Source: CAIVVT01 sp963757265 (GTDB taxonomy: Bacteria; Acidobacteriota; Terriglobia; Bryobacterales; Bryobacteraceae). Taken from it: DNA of 64,000 nt. Under the pieces are notes generated by a model, which searched no databases, had not been told where the DNA came from, and was given only the letters and a program-made list of their open reading frames with translations. The stretch's first letter is position 1. Each line of letters starts with the position of its first letter. The translations under genes and the position numbers were made by a program. Below are positions 9,442-17,208 of this stretch, one piece after another. Location: positions 124,001-188,000 of the forward strand of contig CAVWRA010000010.1 of NCBI GenBank assembly GCA_963757265.1, given 5' to 3'.

Positions 9442-11745
9442 ATGTTCAGATGGAATCGCAGAGAGTTCTTCTATCTTTCCGCCGCTCCCCTATTTGCCGC
9501 TCGCACTGGCACGTCCGGAACGGTGAAGGTGACCGATACCGGAGATGCTGTTCGTGTCAAAACTGCCAAATACGCCTTTGAGTGGATGCGAGCCAGTGAT
9601 GCGCTGAAGCTCTCCGACTCGCGGGGCCGCGTGATCACCAGCGGCAAATTGCAGCCGGTGGTGCTTGTACAGGCGCTTGGGAGCATGACGCGGAGGGCTA
9701 GCAGCGGCAAACTCGCGGAAGCGCGCGTCACCGGGACGCGTCTTGATGTGCGCTACGACGGCGTTAATGGGTGGAGCCGAGTCGCGTTTGCCCTCGTCTT
9801 CGAAGATGAGGCGTTCTGGATGCAGCCGGTGAGCTACGAAAGCGGGGCGCCCGAAGACATCGTTTCACTGCACTACTGTGCCGAGGGTGTGGGTGAGGAG
9901 GCGCGGCCCACGCTCGCCTGCACCCACTACTCGATTCCGGGAATCTGCGAATCCGCGGGCGTCGGGCCGGTCGTCCAAGCGGCCATGAATCTGACTATGA
10001 CACCTTGGCTGGGGCACGGCGGCCCAACGCAGCGTGTGGCTCCTATGCAGCAGTGGGGCCTGCCCGCTCATTTCTATTGCGGCTTCAACCTTCCCGGAAT
10101 GGGCGCCAAGGATGGGCGAATGCAGCAGGGCTCTGAGTGCTTTTGCTGCGGTCTGGCTGAGTTGCCCAACGGCGACTTGTTTCTCGACCTTCGCGGCGCG
10201 CTGACGTCCATGCTTGTCGATTATCGCGGTGATCTGTGGGGCCATATGCGCGGGCCAGGAAAGTTCGTGCTGGGCGCGAGACTCTACTGGGCCATCGGCG
10301 AGAACTACCGCGAAGCGATCCGCGCTTACTATGCGGGACTGGTAGGCGCCGGTGTGGTTGCCCGTAAGCAGAATTCGGACGAGAAGAGCGCCGCTGTGCT
10401 AGCGCCGCAGTTCAATACGTGGGGCGCCGAAGTCGCCGCAGGCCGGGAGTGGAACAAGTACGACGAGTCGGACCTCAATGCCTTCTACAAGGGTATGAAG
10501 GACAGCGGGATGAAACCTGCCATGTTCGTTCTTGATGCCAAGTGGGAGGGCCGTTATGGTTGGCTACGCCACTCGCCGGAGCGATTCCCGCATTTCCTCG
10601 AGTTCCTCGATAAGGTTCGCAGCGAGGGTTACAAAGTGGGCATGTGGGCAGCGTTTCTGCGCTGTGAAGATCCAGCGGACTTAGGTCTCACAACAAGCCA
10701 CTTGATTTGCGGCAAGGACGGGAAGCCACATCCGTTCGCTGAAAACGACGTCACCTTCTACCTCCTGGATCTCACCCAGCCGAAGGTTCAAGAGGTGATT
10801 CGAGACGTAGCTCGCAGGTATGTTCAAACCTACAAGCCCGACTTGGTCAAATTCGATTTCGGCTATGAGTTGCCAGCGCTCTCAGTCGCAGCGCCGAAGG
10901 ACATGCGCTTTGCCGGCGAGCGCATTCTCCACAAGGGCGTTGAAGTTGTAGTCTCGGCGATGCGCGAAGTGAACCCCGACTTGGCCGTTATGTACTACTC
11001 GCTGTCGCCCCTCTACGCCGACTTCTTTGACCTGCACTGCACTGACGACCTGTTCCTAAATCAAGACGAGTACAATCTCGAGGCGAACCGCCGCATCTTC
11101 TTTGGCAGCCTCCTGGGCGAACTCGGCATCCCCACAGACGGCTCCGGCGGCTACGATTGGCGCAGCATGCGGGACATTTGGTTTGACTCGGCGCCGACGG
11201 GCACTCTGGGCTCGCTGCTGAGTTTCACTGGCGATGAGGAAGGCGAAGGCCCAGATTCAGCGATAGTGGCTAAATTCAACGGCCTGACGCACCTATTACG
11301 CCCCACCGTTACGTTCCGCTTAGAGGCAGTCGAGTGGGCCGCTATTAGTGCAACCCGCGGCGCCCGCTCGCCCTCGTGGGCTCGCTGGGAGGGGGATAAT
11401 CTGACCCTGGTCGCGTTGAGGAAAGGCCATTGGAATGGCGGACCCGTCAGCGGACGCTACCGCGACATCGCTTCCACTACAGCGCCGCTGGTCCTCGCCT
11501 CTAAGACGGGAGACGATCTTCGGCGCAGTAACCTCCTGGCCCTGGTGCCGTTTGGCGACGGCGAAGTAACCTTGAAAACAGAAGCATCCATTCCCCGACG
11601 CGCCGATATCGTGGAGCACTTATTTGGCGGGAAGAAGAAACTGACCAGCCTCAAACTTACGGCGGCGGAGTGTCGCGTTAGCTTCCGAGAAAAAGACGAG
11701 CAGGGAACACCGGTCGAATGGGTCGAGATAAACGTGCGGGCCTAA
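9442..11745 (+). CDS. exported alpha-galactosidase-like glycoside hydrolase
   Basis: A 767-residue protein with a Tat-like leader (RREFFYLSAAPLFAA). An N-terminal beta-supersandwich-like region covers about residues 30-300. It precedes a TIM barrel with PAMFVLDAKWEGRYGW (about 359-374), EGYKVGMWAAF and LVKFDFGYELP (about 467-477), where KxD corresponds to the GH36/GH27 nucleophile. The final 150 residues form a beta domain. AAGGAA nine bases before the ATG supports the start. Probably hydrolyses alpha-linked galactose or a related sugar in the periplasm; the family is assigned from motifs only. The 180 bases before it hold nothing I can identify. Confidence 0.72.
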   Translation: MFRWNRREFFYLSAAPLFAARTGTSGTVKVTDTGDAVRVKTAKYAFEWMRASDALKLSDSRGRVITSGKLQPVVLVQALGSMTRRASSGKLAEARVTGTRLDVRYDGVNGWSRVAFALVFEDEAFWMQPVSYESGAPEDIVSLHYCAEGVGEEARPTLACTHYSIPGICESAGVGPVVQAAMNLTMTPWLGHGGPTQRVAPMQQWGLPAHFYCGFNLPGMGAKDGRMQQGSECFCCGLAELPNGDLFLDLRGALTSMLVDYRGDLWGHMRGPGKFVLGARLYWAIGENYREAIRAYYAGLVGAGVVARKQNSDEKSAAVLAPQFNTWGAEVAAGREWNKYDESDLNAFYKGMKDSGMKPAMFVLDAKWEGRYGWLRHSPERFPHFLEFLDKVRSEGYKVGMWAAFLRCEDPADLGLTTSHLICGKDGKPHPFAENDVTFYLLDLTQPKVQEVIRDVARRYVQTYKPDLVKFDFGYELPALSVAAPKDMRFAGERILHKGVEVVVSAMREVNPDLAVMYYSLSPLYADFFDLHCTDDLFLNQDEYNLEANRRIFFGSLLGELGIPTDGSGGYDWRSMRDIWFDSAPTGTLGSLLSFTGDEEGEGPDSAIVAKFNGLTHLLRPTVTFRLEAVEWAAISATRGARSPSWARWEGDNLTLVALRKGHWNGGPVSGRYRDIASTTAPLVLASKTGDDLRRSNLLALVPFGDGEVTLKTEASIPRRADIVEHLFGGKKKLTSLKLTAAECRVSFREKDEQGTPVEWVEINVRA

Positions 11746-12150
11746 ACGATCCGGACCAGACCCGATCCCGTTGCTGAAGACTGACAAGGCAGGCCGCTGG
11801 CAGTGGTTTAGGAAGCTCGAGAATCCTGTTTGATCCGGCCAAACGAATTTGTCTGTAGCCCAGGAGTTGAGGTAGGCAAAATGGGAGTTCTCCGGCTGGG
11901 CGTTCACCGCAGCATCATTGGCCGCCCGCGCCGCTGATGCACGCTCTCTGACTCCCGACCGCTGCTTCCGCGGACGTGACCGAGAGCGTCCGACCGAAAA
12001 CGGCGGCACTGCAGTTGGCTGGGATCCAAAATCTGTATCTAGGCAAATTTGCGGCAAGCGCATTCACAAAAGGAATCTTCCTTAAATCAAGCGTGAAACT
12101 GGCCGTTTCCAGTCACAATCTCCACAACGGATCTCTGCCTGAAGCAGCAC
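11746..12150. other. 405-bp spacer between convergent genes, nothing recognised
   Basis: Lies between two converging genes. Short open frames on both strands resemble no family, and no terminator hairpin with a T-run was found. Confidence 0.5.
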
Positions 12151-13158
12151 TCAAGGCCGTGCCGCGCTCCTTTGGGTGACTCGTCTCTTACGGAGAGAAT
12201 CCATGTACGCCTTATACAAGTTGAGAGCCTCCGTATCATCGATGCGCGTCCCAATGACCAACCGGGCCCGGGCACGCGCTGTTTCTCCAGCCTTGATGTT
12301 CCTGCCGAACAGAGAAAGGTAAAGGGAATGATGAGCATCGGTCTGCTGGGGAGTTGACACGGCAATGCAGTCGCCGGGCGGCGCCATCACCAGCGCCGTA
12401 ATGCCGGATTCGAGGTCACGGCGAATAGCCAGCGGCTTCGCCAATTTCTGCATGATCCGCCAGCCGGGTGGGTTGGGTGGAATCTCCCACCGTCCGTCCT
12501 CGATGAGACGGATCGCAGCTTCATCGCGAGGGAACATCTGCCATTTTCCATTCGATTCCTCAGCAGCTACAAACACTGGTGTTCGTTTCTTGACGCAAAC
12601 CATCGAACTGTTGAACTGTTCCGCGAAATACGAGGCCAGAAATGACTCGAAGCCCGTCATGTCAGCATGCGGCCGAACCCTCGTCTCGACGTCCAGCGTG
12701 TCCGCTGCCGCCCATCGATACACCGCCCACATTTCAAACGGCCGTCCGTCCGTCGCGGACCAGTGCACCTCGACCGACCCATCGGCGCTTAGCTTGGCTT
12801 GGCTTGGCGCCGACCACGCGTCCGGGAAATACCGGTGGTTGGACGTAAACACGCGATAGTAACCGAACAGGCCTAATTTCGCGGAAATCGGCTTGCCTGA
12901 CGGCACATGGACCACTGAAGTCAGTCCCCCCGAGACCAGTGAAATATCCCCCACCGAGTTTCCGCTCGCCCGCAGTACTCCTCGCAGCACACCCGTATCG
13001 AATTGAAACCCTCCCCCGGCAGCGGGCCGGAACCGCAGGTCCGTCTGCCCAGTCTGCGCCGGTGACGTAGGCCCAGCCAGCGATGCAAGCAGGATCACGA
13101 GCAGCTGGCTGGACCTTCTAGAAACAAAGCAGCAGGTTCCAGATGTACGTGTACGCAT
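12151..13158 (-). CDS. secreted protein of unknown function
   Basis: A 335-residue protein. A hydrophobic segment (SQLLVILLASLAG) after basic residues forms a signal peptide. The rest is rich in beta-strand and aromatic residues (LGLFGYYRVFTSNHRYFP, FEMWAVYRWAAADTLDVETRV), compatible with a sugar-binding or lyase-like beta-sandwich, but no catalytic motif is recognised. Its start overlaps the end of the URO-D gene by 41 bases, so it is probably the third gene of the minus-strand operon with Gfo/Idh and URO-D proteins. Such proteins often sit beside carbohydrate genes in Planctomycetota and Acidobacteriota. Confidence 0.7.
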   Translation of the reverse strand: MRTRTSGTCCFVSRRSSQLLVILLASLAGPTSPAQTGQTDLRFRPAAGGGFQFDTGVLRGVLRASGNSVGDISLVSGGLTSVVHVPSGKPISAKLGLFGYYRVFTSNHRYFPDAWSAPSQAKLSADGSVEVHWSATDGRPFEMWAVYRWAAADTLDVETRVRPHADMTGFESFLASYFAEQFNSSMVCVKKRTPVFVAAEESNGKWQMFPRDEAAIRLIEDGRWEIPPNPPGWRIMQKLAKPLAIRRDLESGITALVMAPPGDCIAVSTPQQTDAHHSLYLSLFGRNIKAGETARARARLVIGTRIDDTEALNLYKAYMDSLRKRRVTQRSAARP

Positions 13159-14554
13159 ACGAATCCACTTCCTCCCACACCCGCCGCACCAGCTCCCGGT
13201 TGCCCGAAAGCGGCGGCAGGTCGTTCTGTTTTTCTTTCCACCTCAGGCACACGCCAGGGCGGCTCGCCGCACCCGTAATCCAGGCCGGCATGGCGGGTCG
13301 AACGTCATCGGGCGCGGTGGCAGCCGCATCGCCGGTGGGGGAAGACGCGGACCGGTACACGCCGAATTCCAGAGTCGCGTCAGTCATTGCCTTCAGGTTC
13401 TCGACGGTCGTGTCATTCTGCATGATCGCGCTGGCATCCATGATGTACCCACCCTCGGCGCCAACCGTCTCAATCAGCTTCCGGCAGTGCGCTTTGACAT
13501 CATCCTGTGTCCCGAACGCCAGCAATGTGTTCGGGACGCCTCCACTCAAGCAAAACCGGTCGCCGAGGACCTCGTGGACCCGCCGGGGGTCACTGCGATC
13601 AATGTGGTAAATGATGCTTCCCGCAGGCAACTCCGCGAATCGCGTCAAATGGGCATCCCACTTACCTTCGGCGTAGAAGAGCACCTGGTTACCTTGCTCC
13701 CAAAGAGCTTCGACAACCGGTCTTACGGTCGGCCAGAAGATCGTTTCGAAGTGGCGTTTCGAAACGAAGGGGGTACAGCCGCGGTGCATCCAGAAGGGGA
13801 CGGGAAGCAGTCTCTCCGGATCAGCGCTGGTAAGCGCAAGATAGCCAAGGTGGGGCATCAGTGCCTCACAGGCCGCCAGTACCTTTTCCGGCATTTCCTG
13901 AAGGTCGAACGACAAACCGATGTAGCCGCGGAACTTGTCGGCGAGGATGTCGAGGGGTGCACGTAACATGCCGCAAAAAGCCGCCGGCATTCCGCATTCT
14001 CGCCGCATCCGCTCCACCTGAGGTCCAAAGGCGCGGAAGTAGTCCAGCATCGCCATGCCGCCCTTTACAAACGCCAGGTTGTTCCGATATGTGGTCGGCC
14101 ATCCTTTTTCGCTCACTTCACCGGTGGCACGCGGCAGCCAAGTCTCATACAGGAAGCGCGTGGGGTCGTCGATCAGCTCGTCGTACTCCTCGCGCTTCAT
14201 CAAGGCGGCCTCTTCGGATGGCTCCCGGTATTGGAAACACACGTCCGGGTCAAGGTCGAGTCCGGGCACGCTGAAATAATTCAGCCCGACTGCCTGGGCA
14301 ACGCCTGCCCACATGGCCACCATGTTCGGCACCGCCGCATCCCACGGATAGTCCTTGCAGCAGCGGATCACTGCTTCGAAAGCCATCCGGTAGTCTTGCG
14401 TCACATCCTGGCACGTGAAGCCAGTGTGCCGCGCCGCGACTTCGGCCGCAAAAGGCCGGATTGGGACGCGGTCCGGCATGGCGTTCCGCATCGCGGCGAC
14501 GTAGCGGTTCAATCGTGCCGCGTAGAGGTGCTCTAGATTGGCATCTGGGATCAC
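13118..14554 (-). CDS. URO-D superfamily protein without the zinc motif
   Basis: A 478-residue protein of the uroporphyrinogen-decarboxylase fold, with the family opening RLNRYVAAMRNAMPDRVPI and the closing pattern SGGVPNTLLAFGTQDDVKAH. I chose the GTG at 14554, which overlaps the upstream TGA as GTGA; a longer frame from 14716 would run through the previous gene. Unlike the methyltransferase at 7512, the segment expected to carry HxCG reads FYAEGKWD, and no matching Cys follows. It may therefore act on a different substrate or without zinc. It is co-transcribed with a Gfo/Idh oxidoreductase, and no corrinoid gene is adjacent. Confidence 0.8.
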   Translation of the reverse strand: MIPDANLEHLYAARLNRYVAAMRNAMPDRVPIRPFAAEVAARHTGFTCQDVTQDYRMAFEAVIRCCKDYPWDAAVPNMVAMWAGVAQAVGLNYFSVPGLDLDPDVCFQYREPSEEAALMKREEYDELIDDPTRFLYETWLPRATGEVSEKGWPTTYRNNLAFVKGGMAMLDYFRAFGPQVERMRRECGMPAAFCGMLRAPLDILADKFRGYIGLSFDLQEMPEKVLAACEALMPHLGYLALTSADPERLLPVPFWMHRGCTPFVSKRHFETIFWPTVRPVVEALWEQGNQVLFYAEGKWDAHLTRFAELPAGSIIYHIDRSDPRRVHEVLGDRFCLSGGVPNTLLAFGTQDDVKAHCRKLIETVGAEGGYIMDASAIMQNDTTVENLKAMTDATLEFGVYRSASSPTGDAAATAPDDVRPAMPAWITGAASRPGVCLRWKEKQNDLPPLSGNRELVRRVWEEVDSYAYTYIWNLLLCF

Positions 14555-15846
14555 AGGAGCTTCGAGACTCCGGGCACGAAAGCGGGCGGATAGATTCCCT
14601 CCGCGTCCGGCTTGACGGGAGCATCCATATCCGCACGCACGTCTTCGGGCCTTGGCAGGAAGCAGAAATCGGAATTCGAAATTTGCTCCCAGGTGATCTC
14701 CTTGCCGGAATAGCATGCGATCTGCCCCATGATCGCGATCAGGGTACTTCGCGCCATGTAGTCACCGTTGTTGATAAGCTTACCCGCGCGCAGAGCTTTA
14801 AAAAGCTGGACCTGTTCTGCATAGTGCGCCCGGGCGGGGTCGCCAGTGCGCTTCCAGGCATTTTGTCCGGTGATACGCAGGTCCATGATGTCGCAATCGC
14901 CTTTGGTGCCGTAAACGAGGCTCGAATATTCGTCGTAGCAGTCTGGGACTGTTCGGCAGAACGCGCGTACGCGAACCGATTCAGGAAACTCGTACACTAT
15001 CGCGTGGTGATCGAACACGTTGCCGTACTGCTCGCCACGGAGGGTAGAGCGGCCACCGACGCCGTGGCACTTGAGCGGCACGGCCTCGTTCAACACCCAA
15101 CTCGCCCGGTCCAGGTTGTGAACCAGCGATTGCACTACGTCGTCGCCTCCGAGCCAGTGAAAGTGCATCGGCGTGCTGGCCTGCCACTCGACTTCCGTAA
15201 GCCCCGGCTGGCGGGCATAAATGTTATAGGGCTCACGCAGATAGTTCTCCTCGATAGTTACGATGCGCCCAATGGCGCCCTCGTGCACACGCCGCACCAA
15301 ATCCTGCATGTTTTCGTCGTAGCGGCTGTGGAGTCCAGAGACGACGCACAGGCCTTTCTGGCGTGCCAAATTGCAGACGGCCTGAACCACCTTCACGCCG
15401 GCCGGGTCCACCGCGTGCGGCTTCTCGACGAACACGTGCTTGCCCGCCTGGATCGCGGCCATCATGTGCAATGGGTGAAATTTGGCGGCATTGGCTATGA
15501 TGACTACATCGGAGGCTTCGATTACGTGCTTGTAAGCATCGAAGCCGCTGAAACATTGATCGAGGGTAACGCTAGCTTGCTCCGGCCGCTTGGCACGCAT
15601 CTGATCGCGCTTCTCCCGAACGCGGTCCATGAGCAGGTCGCCCATGGCCACCAGCTTCACCCCAGGATCGGCCTCCATCGCTTCGAGAGCGGCGGCGCAA
15701 CCACGGGGCCCGCACCCGATCAGCCCGAGGCGTATCCTGTCGCTGCCGGCAGCATGCGCACTCGATGCTAACGGGAGAGCGATAGCCGAGGCCGCCAAAA
15801 ATTCTCGGCGAGACGGTTCTCTCAAGCTGCTCATAGGCTCATTCAT
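14551..15846 (-). CDS. Gfo/Idh/MocA family oxidoreductase with Tat signal
   Basis: A 431-residue NAD(P)-dependent dehydrogenase. A twin-arginine leader (SRREFLAASAIALPLASSAHA) is followed by the Rossmann motif IRLGLIGCGPRG. Next come the conserved EKPHA near residue 140, and the C-terminal alpha/beta domain with HWLGGDDVVQSLVHNLD. Such enzymes oxidise or reduce sugars, inositols or their derivatives; Tat-exported forms are common in this phylum. AAGGAG seven bases before the ATG fixes the start. First gene of the minus-strand operon with the URO-D protein and the secreted unknown. Confidence 0.88.
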   Translation of the reverse strand: MNEPMSSLREPSRREFLAASAIALPLASSAHAAGSDRIRLGLIGCGPRGCAAALEAMEADPGVKLVAMGDLLMDRVREKRDQMRAKRPEQASVTLDQCFSGFDAYKHVIEASDVVIIANAAKFHPLHMMAAIQAGKHVFVEKPHAVDPAGVKVVQAVCNLARQKGLCVVSGLHSRYDENMQDLVRRVHEGAIGRIVTIEENYLREPYNIYARQPGLTEVEWQASTPMHFHWLGGDDVVQSLVHNLDRASWVLNEAVPLKCHGVGGRSTLRGEQYGNVFDHHAIVYEFPESVRVRAFCRTVPDCYDEYSSLVYGTKGDCDIMDLRITGQNAWKRTGDPARAHYAEQVQLFKALRAGKLINNGDYMARSTLIAIMGQIACYSGKEITWEQISNSDFCFLPRPEDVRADMDAPVKPDAEGIYPPAFVPGVSKLL

Positions 15847-15907
15847 AGATTACTCCTTCTGATTAGTTATTGCTCTTAGCGTCAGGTCCCTAAGTCCTTG
15901 CTCATGC

Positions 15908-16013
15908 TGGTATTACCAAAATGGTCGATCATAACCTTATCGTCTGCGGTGATGCTATCAGATCGCGGGCTTGTCGTCAATTAGAACTTCAATCAATTAG
16001 CAGACCAATTGGT
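15908..16013. promoter_or_regulatory. GntR-type palindromes upstream of the Gfo/Idh operon
   Basis: TGGTATTACCA (15908-15918) is a perfect palindrome of the TGGTnnnACCA class used by FadR/UxuR-like GntR regulators. ACCAATTGGT (16004-16013) is a second perfect palindrome. The first lies 62 bases before the Gfo/Idh start, a sensible place for control. No intact GntR gene is present; only a UTRA fragment of another subfamily survives at 27222. Confidence 0.35.
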
Positions 16014-16171
16014 AATATCAGGTTCTATTTCTGACACACCCGCTATCGAATGATCTGGCTCGAATGTGAGCAACCAAAAGGACGCTTCGGAAGGGGCGCC
16101 AATTGTCTGAGGCCGTGCGTACCTGACGCGTTCGAAAATTGCATGTGAGGTTCGTGCAATACGCAAGCACA

Positions 16172-16528
16172 TTATTTCAGAATGACATGCACAGGATCGT
16201 CATACTTGATCATTCTCAAGAGTTCGTCAGAAACGCTAGGTTCGCGCGAAGCTAACACCAAGTTGTTCCCGCAGAGGTAGTATCCCGTCTCTGAAGTGTC
16301 CTTCAATTTCCTGATCTTCCTCAAGGTCGTGGACGCCGTCGCGATCCAGGTGAAGGGCTTCGGCGCCAGGTTGTGATCGCGGATACAAGCTTCGATTGCA
16401 GCGGCGAGTTCGCGATCGCTGCGGAACGTGCCTCGCCGAATTCGCCAGTTGGCGATTTCGGCAATCCAGCGGTCGATCTGGTTGCTCCAGGACGCCCCGC
16501 CCGGCGTGAAGTGGACGCGGTAGAGCGG
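16172..16528 (-). pseudogene. IS630-family transposase C-terminal remnant
   Basis: An open stretch of 118 codons without a start. Its first two thirds match the end of IS630 transposases: VHFTPGGASWSNQIDRW, then IRRGTFRSDRELAAAIEA and APKPFTW. The final 40 or so residues (from KDTSETGYY) are not typical of IS630 and may come from another gene fused at a junction. An in-frame TAG lies just upstream near 16542. Dead element. Confidence 0.75.
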
Positions 16529-16580
16529 ATGGTAGGTTAACTACTTCTTGACAGCCGGTTGTGTGCGGGTGCCATAGTTA

Positions 16581-16763
16581 GTGCTGCCGAAGGAGATTTA
16601 CAACTGGTCGCTCAAGAGTCTGCAGCAGCGGCTGGCGAAGACGGGCGCACGTTTGGTGAAGCACGCACGCCGCTACTGGCTGCCGTTGGCGAAAAGCCGT
16701 TTGACGCGCTGTTAGTTTGGGAGTGTGGTGCGGCGAATCAAGGCGTTCCCAGTGCCAGCGGGG
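16581..16763 (+). pseudogene. IS1380-family transposase C-terminal remnant
   Basis: Encodes LPKEIYNWSLKSLQQRLAK and TGARLVKHARRYWLPLA, closely parallel to the other IS1380 tail at 45523-45771. A TAG at 16713-16715 interrupts the end, after which FGSVVRRIKAFPVPAG continues in the same frame, matching the usual terminus. Opposite in direction to the adjacent IS630 piece. Confidence 0.72.
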
Positions 16764-17042
16764 TGGAGATCAGCTGTTGGCAAGCGGAACTCTGGCACAA
16801 GCTAATGCAGAGCAGAGGGGGCGGAGACGTGCCTGAGGAATCAGTTGAAAAATGAGGCAGTTCCCAGTTTTCGCTTACCCGGAGGAAGTGAGGATGGACC
16901 TTCGTGGCCTGCCGGGGCCGCTGGGGACAAAAAGGTTGAGAGAAACGGTTCCGGTGCAGGCGGCTAGATGTAGAATCGATGGTGGCCGAGATGCCAACAG
17001 AATCCTCGTCAAGTCGCTCAGCATGCTGTTGCAGGACCGGTT

Positions 17043-17200
17043 TTGTGCAGATACGGTATCCGTCCTTCAAGTGGGATCTGCTGGGTTGGTATCCACCAGC
17101 CGGGATGCCCGGGGAAGAGCCGCCACGGCATTGGTTTGACGCGCATCCGGCGGGCGGTCAGAACGCAGAGCCGGGCAGCAACGCGCGCTTGCTGCCTTAG
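17043..17200 (+). pseudogene. truncated C-terminal end of an unidentified gene
   Basis: The frame reads IRYPSFKWDLLGWYPPAGMP and HWFDAHPAGGQNAEPGSNAR, coding-like residues that end at 17198-17200. The TAG stop forms the first bases of TAGGAG, the ribosome-binding site of the next gene. This suggests an original gene of the same operon whose 5' part was lost to the IS insertions at 16.2-16.8 kb. Family not recognised. The stretch 16764-17042 shows nothing else. Confidence 0.45.
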
Positions 17201-17208
17201 GAGATTAA

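Noticed and set aside
14461..15771. 436-codon open frame antisense to the Gfo/Idh gene
   Set aside because: The opposite strand encodes a clear dehydrogenase with ribosome-binding site and motifs; the antisense product has no signature.
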